A DNA stretch of 64,000 bases from Sipunculus nudus (taxonomy: Eukaryota; Annelida; Sipuncula; Golfingiida; Sipunculidae), in NCBI GenBank assembly GCA_026874595.1, contig CM049308.1:79406124-79470123 (forward strand). The letters are read 5' to 3'. The notes under the pieces are model-generated. The model was not told where the DNA came from and did no database searches. It saw only the letters and a list, made by a program, of their open reading frames with translations. Below are positions 57,000-64,000 of the stretch, one piece after another (position 1 is the first letter of the stretch; the number at the start of each line of letters is the position of its first letter). Position numbers and translations under genes: made by a program.

Positions 57000-57797
57000 A
57001 GGTTCAAGAACCGACACACATCACATTTTTGTACCCTTCATGGAAATTGGCAAAATTTCACATATTTTGTTTCAATGGCAAATTTTCAGAAAGAAAAGAT
57101 AGATGGTCCCTAAGTGTGTAAAACATTTTTTTGGTAGTGGCCTGAACAAAGCAGTGACCAAAGTAATGAAGGATGTAAAATTACAGCTCAAAATAACCCC
57201 AACTGGCCATCCCTCACACATTCTGTCAAAAGTGCTAACTTGGTAAATATCTGTTCATAGACAGAGTTAATTTTAGAACAAGAGACAATGTATGTGGCAG
57301 TTGTAATGACGTTAGATACCTGGGTGTGACACACAAAAAGGACATCTATATCAATTTATCTTGGGTTCTGTTTGTGCGTCACACCACTCAGTTGTGTCAT
57401 TCACACATGCAAACTATACATCTGTAATATAAATGCCCACTTCACACCATTGTGTTAACCATGTCATGTCCTGTCTACTGACGCTGATGTTGCATTTAAT
57501 ACCTATTCCAAATGACTTTTGTTTCTTTTAACATCTTAAGTTTATTTGCATTCCATATTTCACACTTGAAAAGGCTGCAAAGTGTACATATTTATATACA
57601 ATGCAGTGTTCGAAATACTGGGTGCCTAGGTGCACAGATGCACCAAAAAATGTTTTTTTATGCACCCACTGTATCACTTCAAGGTGCGCAGTGTGCACCT
57701 GAGGCTGGTTACTAGGACAGATCAGCAGGATATAGACACTTGCACATCTGAAAGTATAGATGTTCATATCCTGAACTTCAATCTCGTCTGTGACATA
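57000..57797. other. Unassigned DNA
   Basis: 57600-57715 has inverted 'ggtgcctaggtgcac' and 'gtgcgcagtgtgcacc' words around 'cagtgttcgaaatac'; the short frames there have no splice evidence. Otherwise nothing recognised. Confidence 0.3.
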
Positions 57798-57805
57798 TAT
57801 ATATA

Positions 57806-57850
<45 letters not shown>
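57798..57850. repeat. (TA)n tract at the left edge of a fold-back element
   Basis: Alternating AT with one TTTATA interruption, ending exactly where 'gtcaaggcccag' begins. Confidence 0.95.
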
Positions 57851-57853
<3 letters not shown>

Positions 57854-59860
57854 AAGGCCCAGATTGCGATCTGGACAGATCTTAGATCTGTCCAGCCCAA
57901 ATTGCGATCGCAGTTCAGGCTGGCCCAAACTGCGATCGCAATCCAGGCTGGCCAGATCTTAGATCTGTCCAGCCTATATTGCGATCGCAGTTTAGTCCGG
58001 CCCAGATTGCGATTTTGTCTTTTTTGCTTCAGGATCGCAATCTGGACTGGACAGATCTAAGATCTGTCCAGTCAAGATTGCGATCCTAAACTTGACCAGC
58101 CCATATTGCGATCCATGCGATCCAAGTGTTTCAGCTTGTTAATTTATAGTTATTTTAAAATTTAAAAAAAGTAAAATATTTCAAAATTTTAAAATTTTAC
58201 TCAGACAAGTTCTGATTAAATATGTCAATATGTTTTACTAATAATATTAAGACTCGTGGCTGTATCAGCTGTCACAAGACTATGTAAACAATCAAAATCT
58301 GTATTGCTGGTTCCTCAATTTATGTTAATAAAATTAAACTTGCCCATCTCTAGTTTTCTCCTTGTACAATTTATAGGGTGTTCTTATGCTTGAGTTATTT
58401 TTTATTCTTATAATGGTTTCATAGCTGAGATTTCTTTTAAATTTTTTTTACATTTTTTTTAATAAAAATATTTAAATATGATAAAAAATCAGATCTTAGA
58501 CAAGTTCTCTTTATGATTTCTGTAATGTTGATAATTGTCATAAGACTTTTGCTATGTCTAGTGCTTAGATTGATGTGAAAGTAGTCCAAAGTGAATATAA
58601 TAGTTTTATGTTTAAATATAAATTAAAGCCATAAAACCAGGTGCTTATGATCATTATGATCATACTTATGATCAATTTGTGAAATTTGTAAATTCTGGAT
58701 TCTCAAGAACTTTGTTTGTGCTGTAACTGAATAAATACCAGACATGATTAGAATACTTTGCAAATATATTTGAATGCGTATATGAATATATTTACTCCAT
58801 AATTTCATGCATAAAAATAGGAATACAGGTATTAATGGAAGTATTTGAATACAGATGCAAATACTTTCAAAATGTAATCATGAATGTATTCATGAATATA
58901 TTCTATAATATTATTTTAATAATCATCTATTTCAAATATATTATTAAAAGATCTTTTCATATGATGCTGTTATTATTTTTAATTTAAATTATATTTGACA
59001 CAATATTTGTTATTAATTTATAATAAATAGTAATTATATTTAAGTTTTATTCTTGGGTAGGAATAACCAGTAATTATTAAATAAAAGTTCTCATTTGTAA
59101 AAATCAGAATTACCATGACTGATAATGGACAGGTTTTTTTTTTCAAATAATTCTACTGCAATGTAGATAAAGTTATATGGCCAAGTCCAAAGCTATGAGA
59201 AAACAGCACACCATTTCCAGCTGTATATAAAATAAATGACATCAATCCTCTTCCCTGTCTCCAAGGATATTATCATAATCTTACATAACTTGAGTTAAAC
59301 ACCATCAGCTCATAATGCAGCTTATATTACCACACAAAACCTGCACTTGCCTACCTCCTCTTCCAAATCATATTTTGTGAGCATATAAAACCCATGGGTT
59401 CCTTGTTACCTTTTTTCAACAACCATGCAATACTAAATGAGTTGGTGAAACATCCCATGTTTCACTCCTGTGATATGAAGGAGTGAAAATTGCCTTTCTG
59501 TATTATAATTGTATTTATCATGGGAAAATGGTACAATGCAATACCAAATGAGTTGGTAAAACAACCAATGTTTCACTCCTGTGATCGTAAAAGCATGGAT
59601 CGCAATATGGGCTGGTCAAGTTTAGGATCGCAATCTCGGCTGGACTGATCTTAGATCTGTCCAGACCAGATTGCAATCCTGAAGCAAGAAAGACAGGATC
59701 GCAGTCTGGGCCGGACTAAACTGCGATCGCAATCTAGGCTGGACGGATTTAAGATCTGGCCAGCCTGGATTGCGATCGCAGTTTGGGCTGGCCTGAACTG
59801 CGATCGCAATTTGGGCTGGACAGATCTAAGATCTGTCCAGATCGCGATCTGGGCCTTGAC
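57851..59860. mobile_element. Fold-back element K, copy 1, complete
   Basis: Terminal inverted repeats of about 270-290 bp: left 57851-58135, right about 59588-59860, outer ends GTCAAGGCCCAGAT... and ...ATCTGGGCCTTGAC. Each arm is a chain of palindromic words TGCGATCGCA, CAGATCTTAGATCTG and GCGATC separated by CCAGC/GCTGG. The interior (58136-59587) is AT-rich and holds a reverse copy of family C (58600-59415, ending 'cccatgggttccttgtta'). It sits in (TA)n. No protein encoded; Arg/Ser-rich frames are arm shadows. Confidence 0.85.
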
Positions 59861-60142
59861 ATATATATATATATATATATGTCAAGGCCCAGATTGCGAT
59901 CTGGACGGATCTTAGATCTGTCCAGCCAAAATTGCGATCGCAGTTCAGGCCAGCCCAAACTGCGATCGCAATCCAGGCTGGCCAGATCTTAAATCCGTCC
60001 AGCCTATATTGCGATCGCAGTTTAGTCCGGCCCAGATTGCGATCTTGTCTTTCTTGCTTCAGGATCGCAATCTAAGATCTGTCCAGTCAAGATTGTGATC
60101 CTAAACTTGACCAGCCCATATTGCGATCCAAGCGATCCAAGT
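59588..60142. repeat. Near-perfect ~555-bp palindrome with (AT)10 centre
   Basis: The right arm of element copy 1 and the left arm of copy 2 face each other across a 20-bp AT run at 59861-59880. From the centre outward, GGGCCTTGAC/GTCAAGGCCC and the GATCGC words pair, and 'ctggtcaagtttaggatc' pairs with 'gatcctaaacttgaccag' at the outer part. Confidence 0.9.
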
Positions 60143-61580
60143 GTTTCAGCTTGTTAATTTATAGTTATTTTAAAATTTAAAAAGAGTAAAATATGTCAAA
60201 ATTTTAAAATTTTACTCAGAGTACTGATTAAATATGTCAATATGTTTCACTAATAATATTAAGACTCGTGGCTGTATCAGCTGTCACAAGACTATGTAAA
60301 TAATCAAAATCTGTATTGCTGGTTCCTCAATTTATGTTAATAAAATTAAACTTGCCCTTTTCTAGTTTTCTCCTTGTACAATTTATAGGGTGTTCTTATG
60401 CTTGAGTTATTTTTTATTCTTATAATGGTTTCATAGCTGAGATTTCTTCTAAATTTTTTTTACATTTTTTTAAATAAAAATATTTAAATATGATAAAAAA
60501 TCATACCTTAGACAAGTTCTCGTTATGATTTCTGTAATGTTGATAATTGTCATAAGACTTTTGCTATGTCTAGTGCTTAGATTGATGTGAAAGTAGTCCA
60601 AAGTGAATACAATAGTTTTTATTCAAATATAAATTAAAGCCATAAAACCAGGTACTTATGATCATTATGATCATACTTATGATCAATTTGTGAAATTTGT
60701 AAATTCTGGATTCTCAAGAACTCTGTTTTGCTGAAACTGAATAAATACCAGACATGATAAGAATACTTTGCAAATATATTTGAATGCGAATATGAATATA
60801 TGTACTCCATAATTTCATGCATAAAAATAGGAATACAGGTATAAATGAAAGTATTTGAATACAAATGCAAATACTTTCAAAATGTAATCATGAATGTATT
60901 CATGAATATATTCTATAATATTATTTTAATAATCATTTATTTCAATTATATTATTAAAAGATCTTTTCATATGATGCTGTTCTTATTTTTAATTTAAATT
61001 ATATTTGACACAATATTTGTTATTAATTTATAATAAATAGTTATATTATTTAAGTTTTATTCTTGGGTAGGAATAACCAGTAATTATTAAATAAAAGTTC
61101 TCATTTGTAAAAATCAGAATTACCATGACTGATAATGGACAGGTTTTTTTTTTCAAATAATTCTACTGCAGTGTAGATAAAGTTATATGGCCAAGTCAAA
61201 CCTATGTGAAAACAGCACACCATTCCAACTGTATATAATATAAATGACATCAATCCTCTTCCCTGTCTCCAAGGATATTATCATAATCTTACATAACTTG
61301 AGTCAAACACCATCAGCTCATAATGCAGCTTATATTACCACACAAAACCTGCACTTGCCTACCTCCCCTTTCAAATCATATTTTGTGAGCATATAAAACC
61401 CATGGTTTCCTTGTTACCTTTTTTCAACAACCATGCAATACTAAATGAGTTGGTGAAACATCCCATGTTTCACTCCTGTGATATGAAGGAGTGAAAATTG
61501 CCTTTCTGTATTATAATTGTATTTATTATGGGAAAATGGTACAATGCAATACCAAATGAGTTGGTAAAACAACCAATGTT
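59881..61580. mobile_element. Fold-back element K, copy 2, truncated
   Basis: Parallels copy 1 base by base from GTCAAGGCCC to 'aacaaccaatgtttca' (61567-61582). It then switches to family D sequence, so the right arm is missing. Contains the same reverse family C segment (60610-61415). The high similarity to copy 1 suggests a recent duplication. Confidence 0.85.
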
Positions 61581-61583
61581 TCA

Positions 61584-62608
61584 TATAAGTCAGGTTTGAA
61601 ATCTATATATTAATCCAAGCTTGAATTATCATCTCAGGAACTAATTTTTGGACAGATGGCTCCTGTGACCTTCACCTTTGACCTTGTGACCTCACAATTG
61701 ACAGGCGTCTTCCTCTATTGGCAGGGGAACTGTATGTGCAAGATGAAATGTCTGAGATGAAATGTTTGGCTGAAAATGCATCCACAATCTTTTTAAAGAT
61801 GTGTCCTGTGACCTTGACCTTTGACCTCATGACACCAAAATCAATTCAAGTCTTGCTTTTTCAATGGGACATATATAAGTCAAGTTTGAAATCTATACAT
61901 CAATAAAAGCAGGAATTATCATCCAGAAACTAATTTTTTTACAGATGGCTCCTGTGGCCTTGACCTTTGACCTTGTGACCCCAAAATTGATATGGATCAT
62001 CCACTATTGGCAAGTGAGCTATATATTCAAGATGGAAGACCTGAGATGAAAGTTTGGCTTAAAATGCATCCACAGTATCTTTTAAGATGCAAGTCCAGTG
62101 ACCTTGACCATGACCCAAATGTAAATAGACCTCATCCCATAACCCATCTCTCTACATGTGCATAATATGAAAGAAATCTGTCCATTAGTTTTTGACTTAT
62201 AATGCTTACAGTACTGTCAAGTGGCAATTAGGGGGTATTAAAAGGCGTAAAAACAAGAAAAGGATAATAGGTGGCGCCACCAGTTTCCGGTATATCACAA
62301 GGCTATCCAAGATCTTTGGTCACCTTGATTTTTGGACCAGTCCATGCAAGCTTACTTAAGATACTTAAGAATTTGTGTTATTTTCAGCAAAAATGGACCT
62401 ATTCAAGGTCAAGGTCACTCTCCTAGCATAGGTCATGACCCCATTTTAAATAGGCTTCGTCCCCTTACCTATATCTATACAAATGTAAAGTTTGAAAAAA
62501 ATCAGTGAAATTTTTTTTAGTTATCCTGCTCACAAGGTTTTTCTGCGGCGGCAGCGGCGGGACCGTCGTGAAACCATAGTATCCCGACTTTGTCTGGGGA
62601 TACAATTA
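61584..62608 (+). mobile_element. Family D element, copy 2, with DR1-type motifs
   Basis: Two tandem units of about 285 bp ('tataagtcaggtttgaaatc' at 61585 and 'tataagtcaagtttgaaatc' at 61874) each carry cctgtg(a/g)cctt(g/c)acctttgacc. A GGTGGCGCCACC box lies at 62271-62282. The 3' part has 'ctgcggcggcagcggcggga' then the hairpin GTATCCC-GAC-TTT-GTC-TG-GGGATAC before AATTA, the same layout as the family E 3' end. Small open frames are shadows. Confidence 0.8.
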
Positions 62609-62999
62609 TAACCAGCTAAAACAAATATGGCTACTCATGCAGGACACATCGTATCTACCAGATCATTGTGAAGAGAAAAACTGTTGTGAAACATAAACTG
62701 GAGATTCATTGTAAAATTCTTAACTGCCATATTAGGTTTTCACTTCCATATGTTGTTTTCTAAGAAATTATGGGAAAATATAAACTTTTTAGAAAATTAT
62801 CTACAAATAAACAGGTGGACAGCAGATGGTGAAATGAACTTTAGTGAAAACTGTTGCAAGCTCTGTTTGAAGTGAAAACTCAAGAATACACACAACAAAC
62901 CTATAAAGCCAGCTATTCACCTGCTTTATCATAGGAATTTATGTATTTTCTGGCTTACTCTGGATACGTTTTGATGAACTCTAGGTGATTCCTGTTAAA
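62609..62999. other. AT-rich DNA between elements
   Basis: No repeat shared elsewhere and no supported exon. Confidence 0.4.
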
Positions 63000-64000
63000 A
63001 ACAAGGGATCAATGGGTCAAGGCGCTCAGCTGTTACATATGATAAAAAAATATGATTTAGAAATGAGGCACATGCTTGTTTTGTGTGGAAATAAATATAA
63101 GCTGTATTATGAGTTGTGGGTGTTTAGCTTATGTATGATTTTGATAGTACCTTTGAAGACAGGGAAGAGGATTGATTTCGTTTATTTTATTAACAAATGA
63201 AGTGCTATTGTCACACAGATTTTGACTTGGCCATATATAAGCAGAACATATAATATAAGAGATTAACTATTTAATAAAAAATTATAAATTGTCCCAAATA
63301 TAATTTTTATTAAAAATAATAAGAGAATCGTATGATTTTTTCAAATAAAATACAACTGAAATGATTATTTAAATAATATCGAAGAATATATTCATGAATG
63401 GTTTCATTAATACAATTTGAAAGTATTTGCACTGGTATTCATATACTTTCATTTTTACCTGAATTCCCATTCTTATGCAAACAATTTTATAATGGAGTAC
63501 ATATTCATATTCGTCTTCAAATACATTTGCAAAGTATTCGCACCATGTCTGGTATTTATTCAGTTTTAACCAAACAATGATGATGAGAATCCAGAATATA
63601 CAAAATTCACACATTTAAATAATGATCATAAGTACCTGGTTTTATGGCTTTTATTCATATTAAAAAAAAATAAATGTAATATATTCATTTTGGACTAATT
63701 TCACATCAATGTACACACTAGACACAGCAGGAATCTATATTAATATTATCAACTGCATCTTAGTCTATCATTAATTTCCTTCATATGATCCCTAATGATT
63801 AGTAATGAAAAATATGATTTATATTTTTATCATTAAAATTGAACTGAAAAATACCATAGGTAACTGCATGGTGTTATTGAGAATACGTGACATTCTATCA
63901 ATCGATACAAGATTCTTATATCATCAGTAACTGCAAGTTAATTTCCAGTTATTATCAACTAACAAATTCCTTTCCCATTTTTCTTTAATTTGTTATTAAA
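63000..64000 (+). repeat. Family C element, copy running past the window edge
   Basis: Head 'aacaagggatcaatgggtca' and 'gctcagctgttacatatga'. Close parallel to 41998-43010 throughout, including 'ttttgacttggccatat' and 'accatgtctggtatttattc'. Confidence 0.85.

Noticed and set aside
57851..59992. Arg/Ser/Leu-rich frames in the fold-back arms
   Set aside because: They appear on both strands of the palindromic arms and only reflect GATC/GCGATC words.

Overview
This is a eukaryotic, intron- and repeat-dominated window: AT-rich, with no bacterial-type operons, no rRNA operon, no convincing functional tRNA and no CRISPR array. Repeat families with (ACGG)n tracts and hairpin 3' ends, MITEs with TA or TTAA flanks, tRNA-derived SINE heads and TGACCTTTGACC-bearing repeats are the kind of content familiar from bivalve and other lophotrochozoan genomes. 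I therefore infer a mollusc-like invertebrate, but the species cannot be named from the sequence.

Coding content is sparse and lies mostly in the left third. A plus-strand gene of unknown identity can be assembled from nine short candidate exons between 3255 and 22131; most have good splice sites and all junction phases agree. A second set of phase-compatible exons lies on the minus strand in the same interval (20968 down to 12508, plus an exon at 2620-2778 with a RasGEF-N-like TIRAATIEKL motif). Two more minus-strand candidate exons lie at 37749-37947 and 38247-38414. I could not assign any of these to a named gene.

Layout: 1-650, 3' part of repeat family A. 1932-2646, a minisatellite that grew out of a minus-strand exon/5' splice site. 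3931-5750, family E element with a 280-bp tandem core. 5751-22200, exons and introns with SINE, family G, F and D repeats. 23560-25400, a family G copy split by a 1346-bp TTAA-flanked transposon. 26500-27320, SINE and degraded repeats. 27830-28720, the only clear CpG-rich block (promoter-like), with a 5S rRNA-like fragment. 29519-30497, a fold-back element made of TTTTCCCGGGAAAA-type palindromes. 32520-35475, repeats and two SINEs. 37100-39200, microsatellite, two exon candidates and repeats. 40050-44613, a dense block of A, E and C elements. 44614-54750, intergenic or intronic DNA with MITEs, SINE fragments, a (TA)n tract and mosaic A/B/C repeats. 54758-57000, family F and two tandem arrays. 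57798-62608, two adjacent fold-back elements with about 280-bp GATCGC-rich terminal repeats, then a nuclear-receptor-motif repeat. 63000-64000, another C element running off the edge.

The most interesting unexplained structures are the two fold-back families whose long arms are themselves built of short palindromes and which sit in (TA)n; the minisatellite of repeated 5' splice sites; the repeats carrying AGGTCAAAGGTCA (DR1) motifs; and the interdigitated exon chains on opposite strands. Repeat similarities were judged by eye within this window; no database was searched.
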